Assembly (NCBI GenBank): GCA_963739375.1
Contig: CAVUAF010000018.1
Span: 1-64,000, forward strand
DNA length: 64,000 nt
Reading direction: 5' to 3'
Source: CAVUAF01 sp963739375
Lineage (GTDB): Bacteria; Acidobacteriota; Terriglobia; Terriglobales; Acidobacteriaceae
Shown here: positions 10,015 to 21,483 of the stretch, piece after piece
Layout: the number at the start of each line of letters is the position of its first letter
Numbering within the stretch: the stretch's first letter is position 1
Program-made: the position numbers and the translations under genes
The notes under the pieces: model-generated
The model's database searches: none
Seen by the model: only the letters and a program-made list of their open reading frames with translations
Told to the model about the DNA's origin: nothing

Positions 10015-10655
10015 ATCAGGGTCACAAAAATCAACTTCTCTCCCGTCCGCACGGGCTCGGCTTGGTGGACGAACCTGGCGGGGAACAGGATCGCTTTCCC
10101 CGCCTCCGGCCTGGTGGTGTAGCCCAGCGAGGGGAACGAGGTTCCTCCGCCTTCGAAATCGTCATTCAGATAACAGACCAGGCTGAAATACCGGTCCGCC
10201 AGCGGGCCGCTGGCATCCGTGTGGGCGCGATAAAAGCCACCGGGCTCGTAGCGCACCAGATGGGTTCCCGAGTGCCTGGACAACTCGACTCCCCAGACCT
10301 GTTGGATGAACGGCTTGACAATGAGGTTGACCTTCTCGTCAAACTCATCGCAGACCGTCGGTGCATGCTGCGGCGCCAGCACCCGGGCCGAACGCGTCGC
10401 CACATTCGCGGCCAGCCGATATTGTCCGTCGGGACTGATCTCGGCGACTTGTGCCTGCTCCCACCCTTCCAGCCCTTCGACCTGTTTGCGGATGGCTCGG
10501 CACTCGCCGGCGGCGTAGAGCTGCAGCGCGAAGACGCCATGGCATTCCGGCGTATACGGAATTGAGAGTGAGGCGTGCCTCTCGAAACTCAGCAGAGACG
10601 GGGCCCGCCCCGTCTCTGCTGGTCGGTTCTGGCTCATCTGTCGTCGCGAAGGCAT
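9984..10655 (-). CDS. 2OG-Fe(II) oxygenase, prolyl 4-hydroxylase-like
   Basis: The 223-aa product ends in a double-stranded beta-helix oxygenase domain (about residues 90-217). The iron ligands are visible as H145-x-D147 ('YRAHTDAS') and H197, with K207 ('VHQAEPVRTGEK') placed to bind 2-oxoglutarate. 'CYLNDDFEGGGTSFPSL' is the typical P4H core. Such enzymes hydroxylate proline in Pro-rich peptides using O2 and 2-oxoglutarate. The gene starts 4 bp after the stop of a small protein with GPP repeats, which suggests a substrate-enzyme pair. The ATG at 10655 has GGGAG touching it, so the in-frame ATG at 10637 may be the real start. A perfect 14-bp hairpin (10590-10621) lies inside the first 25 codons. 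Confidence 0.85.
   Translation of the reverse strand: MPSRRQMSQNRPAETGRAPSLLSFERHASLSIPYTPECHGVFALQLYAAGECRAIRKQVEGLEGWEQAQVAEISPDGQYRLAANVATRSARVLAPQHAPTVCDEFDEKVNLIVKPFIQQVWGVELSRHSGTHLVRYEPGGFYRAHTDASGPLADRYFSLVCYLNDDFEGGGTSFPSLGYTTRPEAGKAILFPARFVHQAEPVRTGEKLIFVTLIYGPFPITWM
10590..10621 (-). promoter_or_regulatory. Perfect 14-bp hairpin between or within peptide and oxygenase genes
   Basis: CAGCAGAGACGGGG and its exact complement flank a 4-base loop. No T-run follows on either strand, so it is not a classical terminator. It sits 40-70 bases after the stop of the GPP-repeat peptide gene and at the start of the oxygenase gene. Inferred role: to protect the peptide mRNA and reduce read-through, giving more substrate than enzyme. 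It would also fit if the oxygenase started further downstream. Confidence 0.5.
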
Positions 10656-10659
10656 CTCC

Positions 10660-11049
10660 CTATGAGGCGGGCACAGACATCGAGCCCAGGGAGCGCTTCG
10701 GCGGCGGCCCGACTGGCTGGCCCGGAGGCCCGACTGGCTGTCCTGGAGGCCCGACCGGCTGACCCGGTTTCCGGGTTGGCTGTTCCTCCGGAGGACCGAT
10801 TGGCTGACCGCTTATTGCGGCCGACATCCGTTCGCTTGTGTGCCCAGGTTGCGGGGCTTCACCCAGCAACTCTTCCGGCACTGCAAGCACGAGAGAGGCC
10901 AGCAGCTCATCGTCGATCGGCTCGCCGAATTCGCGGAACAATCTCGATAACGCAGCTAGGCACTCAAGGCGCAGGCGATTGTTCATCTGAAGCCGCAATC
11001 GGAGCTTCGCCGCTTCCATCATTGGAGCTTGGATTGGCATTGGACGCAC
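10660..11049 (-). CDS. Small protein with C-terminal GQPVGPP repeats, candidate hydroxylase substrate
   Basis: About 129 aa from the GTG at 11049, or 126 aa from the ATG at 11040. Residues 10-66 are a charged, helical region ('KLRLRLQMNNRLRLEC', then 'IDDELLASLVLAVPEELLGE') that ends like a leader or recognition domain. Residues 81-116 are low complexity: GQPIGPP once, then GQPVGPP three times in tandem, followed by a short basic end ('PPKRS'). PPG and GPP are the sites used by collagen-type prolyl hydroxylases. The gene is followed after 4 bp by a prolyl-hydroxylase-like gene, and a putative Hyp/Ser glycosyltransferase lies beyond. There is no signal peptide. I infer a precursor peptide or a modified structural protein; a plain Pro-rich linker protein is the dull alternative. 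Confidence 0.65.
   Translation of the reverse strand: MRPMPIQAPMMEAAKLRLRLQMNNRLRLECLAALSRLFREFGEPIDDELLASLVLAVPEELLGEAPQPGHTSERMSAAISGQPIGPPEEQPTRKPGQPVGPPGQPVGPPGQPVGPPPKRSLGSMSVPAS
10703..10765 (-). repeat. Three tandem 21-bp units encoding GQPVGPP
   Basis: Units lie at 10703-10723, 10724-10744 and 10745-10765 and differ by a few bases. A diverged fourth unit lies at 10790-10810 and encodes GQPIGPP. The units keep the reading frame, so copy number can change without breaking the protein. Confidence 0.85.
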
Positions 11050-11185
11050 CCCACACAGTACTTCTCCCGCGGTCCGGGGAAAGGGCCGAAAACCGAGAGC
11101 ACCTGGGACCTAGAAGAGTGCGGCAAGTGTATAGGCGAAGCCGAATCGGCACAAGCTTTCAGCGAGCTGGCGCGTTCTTATTGGG

Positions 11186-13777
11186 TTACAGGCCCTTCAC
11201 CAGATAAAGTTCCGAGAGGTACCGCTGAAACGAATACACGTACGCCTTACCGTCGGCGGAAAGGCGAATCCAGAGGCGCCCGACAATGCCGCCGGGATCG
11301 GCCGGCACAATCCGGCTCAGCACCGTCTTGCGGCCCGTCCAGGGGTCGAGGTCATAGATGGCATTGGCACCCGTGGAGCGATCGAAGCAGAACAAATGGC
11401 CGTTCCGGCCCCAACGAATCGCTTCATCTCCGCTGCCGAGACCGCGCACTTCGCGCGCTTCGCCCCCGTGCAGCGGATAGAGCAGCAGAGCGCCTTTGGC
11501 GTCCGCGGCGAGCAGGAACTTGCCGTCCGGCGAGAGCAGCGTGCCGGTAATGCCTTCCGGGGTGAGCGGCTGCGGTCGGCCCCCGTCAATCGCCTGTATA
11601 TAGGAGCGCGCGCGCTGGCCGGGTGCCGAGCCGATGAAGAGCACGTGGGTGCCATCCGGGGCAAAATTCTCCGCTCCTTGAAAGTCGATGCCGGTGCGAT
11701 CCAGTTTGCGGTTCAGCCCGGCGCCGGTGGGCACCAGCAGCGCTTCCCGGGGCTGATTCATGATGGTCAGCGCCCATCGGCCGTCCGGCGAAAGCGCCAC
11801 GGCCGCGCCTTCGCCCAGGCGCTTCGCGGGAGCACCGTCGGTCTTGCCCAGGTACGAGGTGTAATTGGTGCCGCTGCCCTGGCCGTAGTACTGGAACAGA
11901 AACATTGTTCCGTCGTCGGAAAGATCAAAGATGACGACATCGTCGAGCGGGGTGATATCGCGCTCCGAATTCTGCCCCGGCGCCAGCGCCACCACGGGCG
12001 TGCTGTGCTTGTAGCTCGACAGCAACACCGACCCGTCATGGAGCACGTCGTCCAGCTTCAGGTCCGTGGGCGCCCGGCTCACCGTCCGTTCCTTGCCGTC
12101 GAGCGTAGAGGCGTACACGGCGAAGCCCTCGCCGAGGCGCGTGGCCGTGGTCCAAACCTCCTTCCCGTCAGGAGACCAAGCCAGCCCCTGGGCGCTCGAC
12201 CACTCCTCGGAGATGCGCGCTCTCCGTCCGCTGAGATCGACCACCGCCACCCAGCCGCGATCGTCGCCGCGATCTTCGTCCTCGAGGAACGCAATGCGCC
12301 TGCCATCGGGGGAGATGCGCGGATCACTGATCCAGCCCGAGGTTTTGAACAGAATGTGGCCGATCGGATACTCCAGCTGATTCGAGTGGTTGGCTTCGTG
12401 CACGACCGCGAGATTGGAGCCATCCGGCGCCCAGTCCGCTTGTTGCACGTCCTCCAGAATTTCCCGCGGAGCGCCTCCCCCAAGAGGCACGCGCGCCAAC
12501 ATGCCGCGGCGCACGAAGCGGGCGAAATCATGGGCATTGAGCAACACGGCGAGCTCCCCTTGGGGCGAAACGGCCAGCACGGTGGCCCCCGTCATCCCCA
12601 GGGAACGCGATTCACCGCTGTCGACGCGCGTGAAAAAGACGTCGAGCGGACTTCCGCCCCAGGCAGCGGAATAGACGATGGTATGTCCGTCCGCGGTGAG
12701 GCGTGCCGACCAGACCGTGCCGCGCTGAAATGTGATCTGCTGATAGGACGGCGGCGAGGGTGGCCGGCGGTAACCCAGCAGCCAGCCGAGTCCCAGCGCG
12801 GCCACGAGGAGCACGCAGGCGAGAGCCGCCGTCAGTCGAGGGAACCGCCCCGTGGGGCGGAGACGCTTGCTCTTTGCCGCCGCCGATGAGGCCGGGCTCG
12901 CCAGAGCAGCGATGTCAAAAGCCAAGTCGCGCGCCGACTGATACCGGTCCTCCGGCTTCTTCTCGAGGCAGTGGCGCAGGATGCGCGCCGCGGGCTCCTC
13001 GAAGAGAAGTTCGACCTGTGACATATCAGGCGGAGCGCTGTTCAGCACCGCGGAAACGGTGTCGGCCGCCGTTTCGCCCTGGAACGCGCGCCTGCCGGTC
13101 AACATCTCGTAGAGGATGGCGCCAAAAGCGAACAGGTCGGTGCGGGCATCCACCTCGTACCCGCGTAGCTGCTCGGGCGACATGTAGGCGATGGTGCCGA
13201 CGATGGTACCGGACGCCGTCGCCATGGTGGCGGCGTCGCTGTGATTCCATTCGCCTTCCGGGGCGCGCAACTTGGCGAGCCCGAAATCGAGAATCTTCAG
13301 CCGGTCGCCCTTGGTCACGTAAATGTTCTCCGGCTTCAGATCACGATGAATGATGTGCTTGTCATGGGCGGTGATCAAACCTCGCAGGATCTGCTGGGCG
13401 AAGTCAACGATCTGGGGATAAGCGAGACGGCCAGCCCGCATTTTCGCGTGTAGCGTTTGGCCTTCGAGCAGTTCCGAAACGAGGTACGGCTGACCCTCGT
13501 GCACCCCGACGTCGTAAATCACCAACAGATGCGGATCGTTCAGGGCCGCGAGGACGCGCGCTTCGAGTTCGAATCGCTGCAGACTGGTCTGATCCCGGCA
13601 GAATTCCGGAGGCAGGACTTTGACGGCAACCTCGCGGCCAAGCCGCACGTCGAGAGCGCGGTACACCTGCCCCATGCCGCCGGCCCCGAGCTGCGAAATG
13701 ATGCGGTATGCTCCCAAGCTCCGGCCGACGAGTTCAGGAACCGGCTCCATTTTGGCCGGAATGGTAGGTGACAGCAT
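11186..13777 (-). CDS. Membrane Ser/Thr protein kinase with PD40 propeller sensor
   Basis: The 863-aa product starts with a Hanks-type kinase domain (about 20-290). It contains the P-loop 'LGAGGMGQVYRA', the ATP-anchoring Lys in 'VAVKVLPPEF', the catalytic loop 'HRDLKPEN', 'DFGLAK', and 'MSPEQLRG' in place of APE. One transmembrane helix follows ('LTAALACVLLVAALGLGWLLG'), and then an external beta-propeller of TolB/PD40 repeats with recurring 'SPDGR' and 'APDGTHVLFIG' motifs. Such kinases sense an extracellular signal and phosphorylate cytoplasmic proteins; they are abundant in acidobacteria. The frame is open to an ATG at 13864 (892 aa), but the ATG at 13777 leaves the usual short lead before the kinase. 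It is transcribed divergently from the TonB receptor. Confidence 0.92.
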   Translation of the reverse strand: MLSPTIPAKMEPVPELVGRSLGAYRIISQLGAGGMGQVYRALDVRLGREVAVKVLPPEFCRDQTSLQRFELEARVLAALNDPHLLVIYDVGVHEGQPYLVSELLEGQTLHAKMRAGRLAYPQIVDFAQQILRGLITAHDKHIIHRDLKPENIYVTKGDRLKILDFGLAKLRAPEGEWNHSDAATMATASGTIVGTIAYMSPEQLRGYEVDARTDLFAFGAILYEMLTGRRAFQGETAADTVSAVLNSAPPDMSQVELLFEEPAARILRHCLEKKPEDRYQSARDLAFDIAALASPASSAAAKSKRLRPTGRFPRLTAALACVLLVAALGLGWLLGYRRPPSPPSYQQITFQRGTVWSARLTADGHTIVYSAAWGGSPLDVFFTRVDSGESRSLGMTGATVLAVSPQGELAVLLNAHDFARFVRRGMLARVPLGGGAPREILEDVQQADWAPDGSNLAVVHEANHSNQLEYPIGHILFKTSGWISDPRISPDGRRIAFLEDEDRGDDRGWVAVVDLSGRRARISEEWSSAQGLAWSPDGKEVWTTATRLGEGFAVYASTLDGKERTVSRAPTDLKLDDVLHDGSVLLSSYKHSTPVVALAPGQNSERDITPLDDVVIFDLSDDGTMFLFQYYGQGSGTNYTSYLGKTDGAPAKRLGEGAAVALSPDGRWALTIMNQPREALLVPTGAGLNRKLDRTGIDFQGAENFAPDGTHVLFIGSAPGQRARSYIQAIDGGRPQPLTPEGITGTLLSPDGKFLLAADAKGALLLYPLHGGEAREVRGLGSGDEAIRWGRNGHLFCFDRSTGANAIYDLDPWTGRKTVLSRIVPADPGGIVGRLWIRLSADGKAYVYSFQRYLSELYLVKGL

Positions 13778-14118
13778 GGTTGCTGTCAACGCGGTGGGGT
13801 CGCCCGCGGCGACGGGCCTGAGTTGGTTGCGTATCGACCAACAGTCCGGTGGGGTCTCCGCCATCAGGCGCCCGTGACAGCCCAGTTCCGCCTCCTGGCC
13901 GCGCCTTTTCTGCGGATCTGAAGAGTTGTAGCCACTGCAGCCTTACGCGCCGGCGGCTACTATTTTGGTAGTAGACATTTCGCGCGCGGTAAGGTGCTGT
14001 GCATCAATAGAAATGTTCCGCCGAGGTGGGGGGATGTCTCGCTTAGCCGCCATGCCAATTCAGACCGATCGGCCTCTGGGCTAGAACCGATGTTACGAGC
14101 TGCTTCCGAGACTGCGAG

Positions 14119-17127
<3,009 letters not shown>

Positions 17128-17931
17128 GTGGATGGCTTGATGTACGGAAGGCAGCCGCGGGCGGGGGACCCATTGGAGCTTCCGGTATTGGTTGCACCCG
17201 CTTCTGTCCCGGAGTTGCTGGTGGACGTGCGCAGCGTGACCAAGCGGTACGGACCCGTGACCGCGGTAAGCGACGTGTCATTCTCGGTGCGGCAGGGCGA
17301 GATTCTGGGCCTCATCGGTCCCAACGGTTCCGGCAAAACGACTTTGTTCGAGTGCCTCGGCGGAGTGCGGCCCGCGGATAGCGGCGCCGTGCTGCGGAAT
17401 CGGCGACCGATCACGCCGATGGAGCGCTCCGCTCTCTTGTTTTACCTGCCCGATGCGATCACGCCTTGGCCGGCGCAGCCCGTGAGCTGGGCGCTCGACC
17501 TCACGCTCGGCCTGTTCGGAGGCCGCAGGCATCTCCGGGATGAGGTCGTGCGCGCGCTGGACCTCGGATCACTGCTGGACCGGCCCCTTGGGGTCTTGTC
17601 CAAGGGCCAGCGCAAGCGGGCGCTTCTCGCTCTCGGTCTGCTCACCCCGCAACCACTGCTGCTTGCGGATGAGCCGTTCGAGGGCCTCGATCTCCGCCAG
17701 ACGCGCGACATCGCCCGGGCGTTGCGCTCCTATGCCGGCGGGCAACGAACCATGCTCCTGTCGATCCACCAGATTGCGGACGCTGCCCGCGTCTGCGACC
17801 GCTTTGTCCTGTTGAGCGGCGGCCGCGTCTGCGGCGAGGGCACTCTCGACGAGCTTTCTGCCCTGGCGACAGCGCGCGGTCAAGCGGTTGGCGCTGCGGA
17901 CCTGGAAGAGGTGTTTCTTGCGCTCACCTAG
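17128..17931 (+). CDS. ABC transporter ATP-binding protein
   Basis: The 267-aa ATPase has Walker A 'GPNGSGKT' (64-71), the signature 'LSKGQ' (157-161), Walker B 'LLLADEP' (177-183) and a switch His in 'SIHQ'. The GTG at 17128 directly follows the receptor stop; an ATG at 17140 is an alternative. The first 30 residues are not part of the domain, so the true start could be further in. It overlaps the permease gene by 44 bp. With the permease it forms an ABC-2 type system of the kind used for export or gliding-related functions rather than a binding-protein importer. No substrate-binding gene is present. Confidence 0.9.
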   Translation: MDGLMYGRQPRAGDPLELPVLVAPASVPELLVDVRSVTKRYGPVTAVSDVSFSVRQGEILGLIGPNGSGKTTLFECLGGVRPADSGAVLRNRRPITPMERSALLFYLPDAITPWPAQPVSWALDLTLGLFGGRRHLRDEVVRALDLGSLLDRPLGVLSKGQRKRALLALGLLTPQPLLLADEPFEGLDLRQTRDIARALRSYAGGQRTMLLSIHQIADAARVCDRFVLLSGGRVCGEGTLDELSALATARGQAVGAADLEEVFLALT

Positions 17932-19243
17932 GCCGGCATTTCTCTGGCTGCTCGTCAAGGAATGGCGCGAGCTCCTCTCGTCGCGGGCTTGGTGGGTGTT
18001 TCTGGTAGTCATTGGGCCCCTCGTGGGCCTGTCCTTCATCAGCGCCGTGAATACCTATGCGGAAGCGAGCGGCTTGCATGGCACCGCCGCCGGCGTCGGC
18101 GAGGCGTTCTCGCCACTGATCGGCGTCTTGGCGCCGACGTTCAGCGCCTGCGAACTGGCGGCTGTCTTTCTGCTGCCGTTTGTAGCCATCCGCCTGGTGG
18201 CCGGCGATCGGCAGAGCGGCGCGCTCAAGATCGAACTGCAGCACCCGATGTCGGCGTTCACGCGCATGACGGCAAAGGCCCTGGTGCTGCTTGCCGGTTG
18301 GCTCATCGCCTCGCTGGCCCCCGCGGCTGCGGTTGTCCTGTGGAAGAGCTATGGCGGCAGCCTCTACGCGCCGGAGTTGGCAACCGTGGTTTTCGGCCAC
18401 CTCCTCAACGCGGGGCTCACGGTCGCACTCGCGGCGGCGATGGCCGCGCTCACCGAACATCCCTCGACGGCCGCAATCCTGACGCTCACCGCCACGGTCG
18501 GGACGTGGATCATCAATTTCATCGCGGCGGTCCATGGTGGATGGTGGGAGCGTGCGGCCGGCTACACTCCGACGGCCATGGTTGCCGAATTCCAGCATGG
18601 CCTGGTGCGGCTGGATGTGGTGCTGATTGCGGTGGCGCTGATTCTAACCGGCCTCGCCTTCGCCGCGGTGTGGCTGCGACTCGGGGTCGCCATTCGCCGG
18701 CGCATGTTCGAGTCGGTGATACTCGGCGCGTTCGCCACCGTCGTGATCTTCGCCTGCACCTTCGCGACCGCGAGCTGGGACACATCGGAGAACCGTATGA
18801 ACTCGTTCTCCAAAGCAGACGAACAGGCGCTCCGGCAGATTCGCGTCCCGATTCAAATCGAGGTTCATTTAGCTCCCGAAGATCCGCGCCGCGCCGATCT
18901 GGAGCATCGCGCGCTTTCCAAGCTGCGCCGCCTCCTGCCCAAGGTGCAAGTCAGCTACGTGTCGGCAACCTCGATTGGGCTGTTCGAGCAGACCAGCCCG
19001 GATTACGGGGAAATCTGGTACGACCTCGGCGGGCGCAAGACCATGAGCCGCGTCACTACTGAGGAAGGCGTGCTCGAAACCATTTATTCGCTGGCCGGCG
19101 TTTCCCCGCCTCCAGAGAGCGACGAGGTGTTTCGCGGACACCCGCTGGCGGTTCCGCCGAGAGCAGCGGCTTGGGTGTTCTATGGCATCTGGCCGGCACT
19201 CGTCGCGGGCACCGGATTCTTCCTACACAGGAGACACGCATGA
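17888..19243 (+). CDS. ABC-2 type permease fused to a GldG-like domain
   Basis: The 451-aa frame begins with a TTG inside the ATPase gene; the true start may be a few codons later, before 'FLWLLVKEWRELL'. Six hydrophobic segments (to about residue 270) form an ABC-2 permease. The last helix ('VILGAFATVVIFACTFATA') leads into a soluble region starting 'SWDTSENRMNSFSKADEQAL', followed by 'IQIEVHLAPEDPRRADLE' and 'LRRLLPKVQVSYV'. This resembles the start of the GldG/ABC-auxiliary domain, which is usually a separate protein. A last hydrophobic segment lies near the C-terminus. I read it as a GldF-GldG fusion. The stop overlaps the start of the next gene (ATGA). Confidence 0.75.
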   Translation: MALRTWKRCFLRSPRPAFLWLLVKEWRELLSSRAWWVFLVVIGPLVGLSFISAVNTYAEASGLHGTAAGVGEAFSPLIGVLAPTFSACELAAVFLLPFVAIRLVAGDRQSGALKIELQHPMSAFTRMTAKALVLLAGWLIASLAPAAAVVLWKSYGGSLYAPELATVVFGHLLNAGLTVALAAAMAALTEHPSTAAILTLTATVGTWIINFIAAVHGGWWERAAGYTPTAMVAEFQHGLVRLDVVLIAVALILTGLAFAAVWLRLGVAIRRRMFESVILGAFATVVIFACTFATASWDTSENRMNSFSKADEQALRQIRVPIQIEVHLAPEDPRRADLEHRALSKLRRLLPKVQVSYVSATSIGLFEQTSPDYGEIWYDLGGRKTMSRVTTEEGVLETIYSLAGVSPPPESDEVFRGHPLAVPPRAAAWVFYGIWPALVAGTGFFLHRRHA

Positions 19244-20040
19244 AAGTCATCAGACGACGGGCCCTCATCCTCTTCGTGATCGCCTGGTCGGCCGCGCCAC
19301 TCGGCGCCGCCGACAAGAACATCGATCTCAGTAACGAAAAGGTCGGTCGTCCTCCCTCCACCTTCGAGCCGATGGTCGGCACCTGGGTGGTCGCGGGGGA
19401 CGGCAAGGACAAGGTCATCATGGTCGATGGCCGGCCGTGGGTCGCCAGCAAGGACAATCCGACCAAGCTGCTCATCGAAAGCGCGCGCAGGCTCTACGGC
19501 ACGTCGAACGAAGAATTGATGGACAACGCGAAGCAGTTCGCCTACTACCCCGTCGCGGTCCTCAAGAGCGTGGACAGCTTCTCGAATGGCACCATCAGCG
19601 TGAAGTTCAAGACCATCGCGGGGGATTCCGACCGCTGCTCGGGCATTCTCTTCAATGTGAAGCCCAACGGTGACTGGCTCGCCGTCCGCTACAACGATAC
19701 CGAGAACAACGTGGCGTTATGGGAGTTTCATAACGGCATTCGCCGGCCGGTAAAGTTCAGCGACCGCGCCAAGCCGTTTATGCTCGACCGAAGCGCGTGG
19801 CATGAACTCAAGATGACAGTCGATGGCGCCGACTTCAAAGCCTGGCTCGACGGCGTGCTCGCGCTTGAGTACACGCTCGGCAGTCAACCGGGACCGGGAC
19901 GCAACGGCGGACCGCCGAATCCCGACCTGATTCCGGCCAACAATCCGGTGCTGCAACCGCCGGTAGCGGGCCGGATTGGCCTTTGGTCAAAGACGGACAG
20001 CACGAGCTACTTTATGGATTACGTCGTTAGCCCGAAATGA
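19240..20040 (+). CDS. Secreted LamG/DUF1080-like protein
   Basis: The 266-aa product has a signal peptide ending 'AAPLGAAD'. It continues into a concanavalin-like beta-sandwich with 'GTISVKFKTIAGDSDRCSGILF', 'WLAVRYNDTENNVALWEF' and 'WHELKMTVDGADFKAWLDG', the strand order of laminin-G/3-keto-disaccharide-hydrolase-type (DUF1080) domains. These bind or cleave glycans; I see no catalytic residues that would settle which. The ATG at 19240 has AGGAG seven bases upstream and overlaps the permease stop, so the gene belongs to the TonB/ABC operon. This suggests a role in handling an extracellular saccharide. Confidence 0.75.
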   Translation: MKVIRRRALILFVIAWSAAPLGAADKNIDLSNEKVGRPPSTFEPMVGTWVVAGDGKDKVIMVDGRPWVASKDNPTKLLIESARRLYGTSNEELMDNAKQFAYYPVAVLKSVDSFSNGTISVKFKTIAGDSDRCSGILFNVKPNGDWLAVRYNDTENNVALWEFHNGIRRPVKFSDRAKPFMLDRSAWHELKMTVDGADFKAWLDGVLALEYTLGSQPGPGRNGGPPNPDLIPANNPVLQPPVAGRIGLWSKTDSTSYFMDYVVSPK

Positions 20041-20131
20041 TTGCGCCCGCTGCGTTGGCGCGATCGAACACCGCGACGATTGATGAACCTGGAAATTGAT
20101 CGTAAGCTGGTTGGCGGGGAGAAGGCGTCCC

Positions 20132-20557
20132 ATGTTGCGCTGGCTCAAATCGTCGCTCGCGGGAGGCCCCCGGCTAGGTCCACTCGAAGCCGGGCTGCTG
20201 CACGCATTGCGGCGACGCGGCGATGCCACAGTACGAGAGCTGCTCGACGAGGCTGCGGTCCAGGCGGCTTACACGACGGTGATGACGACACTCGACCGGC
20301 TTTACAAGAAGGGTTTCCTCGATCGCGTCCTTGACGGTCGTGCCTACCGGTATCGGCCCAAGGAGACCGAGGAGGAATACCACCGCAACACGGTTGCAGC
20401 CGGCCTGCAGAATCTGCTCCGTTCTGCCGGCAACCCGGCGTTGCCGCTCTCTTTCCTGGTAGACACCGTCACCGAGCACGATGCTGCATTGCTCCCTGAA
20501 CTGGCGCGCGCCGTTGGCCGCAAACAACGCGCGCTGCGGAAGAAGGAGACGCCATGA
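20132..20557 (+). CDS. BlaI/MecI-type transcriptional repressor
   Basis: The 141-aa winged-helix protein has 'LGPLEAGLLHALRRRGDATVRELLDE', 'YTTVMTTLDRLYKKGFLDR' (recognition helix) and 'GRAYRYRPKETEEEY', then a helical dimerisation tail. BlaI-type repressors are cleaved when a membrane M56 peptidase senses a signal, and that peptidase is the next gene (overlap of 4 bp, ATGA). GGGGAG lies about 10 bases before the ATG. No beta-lactamase or penicillin-binding protein is nearby, so the regulated target is probably one of the neighbours. I did not find a convincing dyad operator. Confidence 0.88.
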   Translation: MLRWLKSSLAGGPRLGPLEAGLLHALRRRGDATVRELLDEAAVQAAYTTVMTTLDRLYKKGFLDRVLDGRAYRYRPKETEEEYHRNTVAAGLQNLLRSAGNPALPLSFLVDTVTEHDAALLPELARAVGRKQRALRKKETP

Positions 20558-21483
20558 TGTATCTCCTCCGTGGAGCAGTGGTCTCGCTGGGTGTTTTCTT
20601 CCTCGCCTACATTGCTTTGTCGGGAATCATTGCCTGCGTCTGGCGGGTACTCGGGAAGCGAGGCGCGGCGCTGAGCGCTACAGCTTTGTACGGAATTCGC
20701 ATCCTGCCGCTGCTTGCCGCCGGCGCACTCGTCGCACTTTTCACCGTGCCCTCCTTCCTGTATTTGGAACCCCGGTTCACGGACGAAAAAATCGGCAGCG
20801 GGGCTTTTGCTCTTGCTATGGGTGGGACTCTGGTGCTTGTCGCTGGGTGCATCAATGCCCTGAGAGCCTGGTTAAAGACATCGCAGTTCGTCGCCCCATG
20901 CTTGCAACAAGCGCGGCGGCTGCAGATGCACGCAGGGATTCCCGTATATGAGGTGTCGAGTGGGGCGCCGACGCTCTTTGTCGCTGGTGTATGGCGCCCC
21001 AAACTCCTGGTTTCAAGCGCCGCCGTTGCACTCCTGGATTCGATTGAGATTGAGGCTGCGATTCGGCACGAGGTAGCCCACATAAATCGCCGAGACAATC
21101 TCAAGAAGCTGGTGCTCCGCTTCTGTCCCTTTCCGGCGCTCGCTTCCCTGGAGCGAGCGTGGTTGCGAGCGGCGGAGATCGCGGCCGACGACGATGCCGC
21201 CTGCCACGAACGAGCGGCGCTCGATCTGGCTTCCGCATTGCTTAAAATGGCTCGCGCCTCGGCCCCGGCGCGAACGCCAGGATTGGGAATGACCCTGCTT
21301 CCAGAGCATGGCGCCCCGGTAGGCGCCCGCATCGAGAGATTGTTGGCCGGGCAGCGTTCTCAAACACGGGGAAGGCGATATCTCCGCTGGGCCTGGCTGG
21401 TTGGCGCCGTGGCCGGTGTCGGAATCAACTACGCCTGGGCACTGGCCCAGATGCACGAGTTTACTGAGCTCCTTGTCCGCTGA
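20554..21483 (+). CDS. M56 (BlaR1-like) membrane metalloprotease
   Basis: The 309-aa product has several hydrophobic helices in the first 105 residues. It then has a zinc protease core with 'HEVAH' (172-176), preceded by 'LLDSIEIEAAIR' and followed by the third ligand region 'AAEIAADDDA'. It ends in a final membrane helix. It lacks the C-terminal penicillin-sensor domain of true BlaR1, so the signal differs or comes from another protein. It is translationally coupled to the BlaI-type repressor, which it is expected to inactivate. Confidence 0.88.
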   Translation: MMYLLRGAVVSLGVFFLAYIALSGIIACVWRVLGKRGAALSATALYGIRILPLLAAGALVALFTVPSFLYLEPRFTDEKIGSGAFALAMGGTLVLVAGCINALRAWLKTSQFVAPCLQQARRLQMHAGIPVYEVSSGAPTLFVAGVWRPKLLVSSAAVALLDSIEIEAAIRHEVAHINRRDNLKKLVLRFCPFPALASLERAWLRAAEIAADDDAACHERAALDLASALLKMARASAPARTPGLGMTLLPEHGAPVGARIERLLAGQRSQTRGRRYLRWAWLVGAVAGVGINYAWALAQMHEFTELLVR

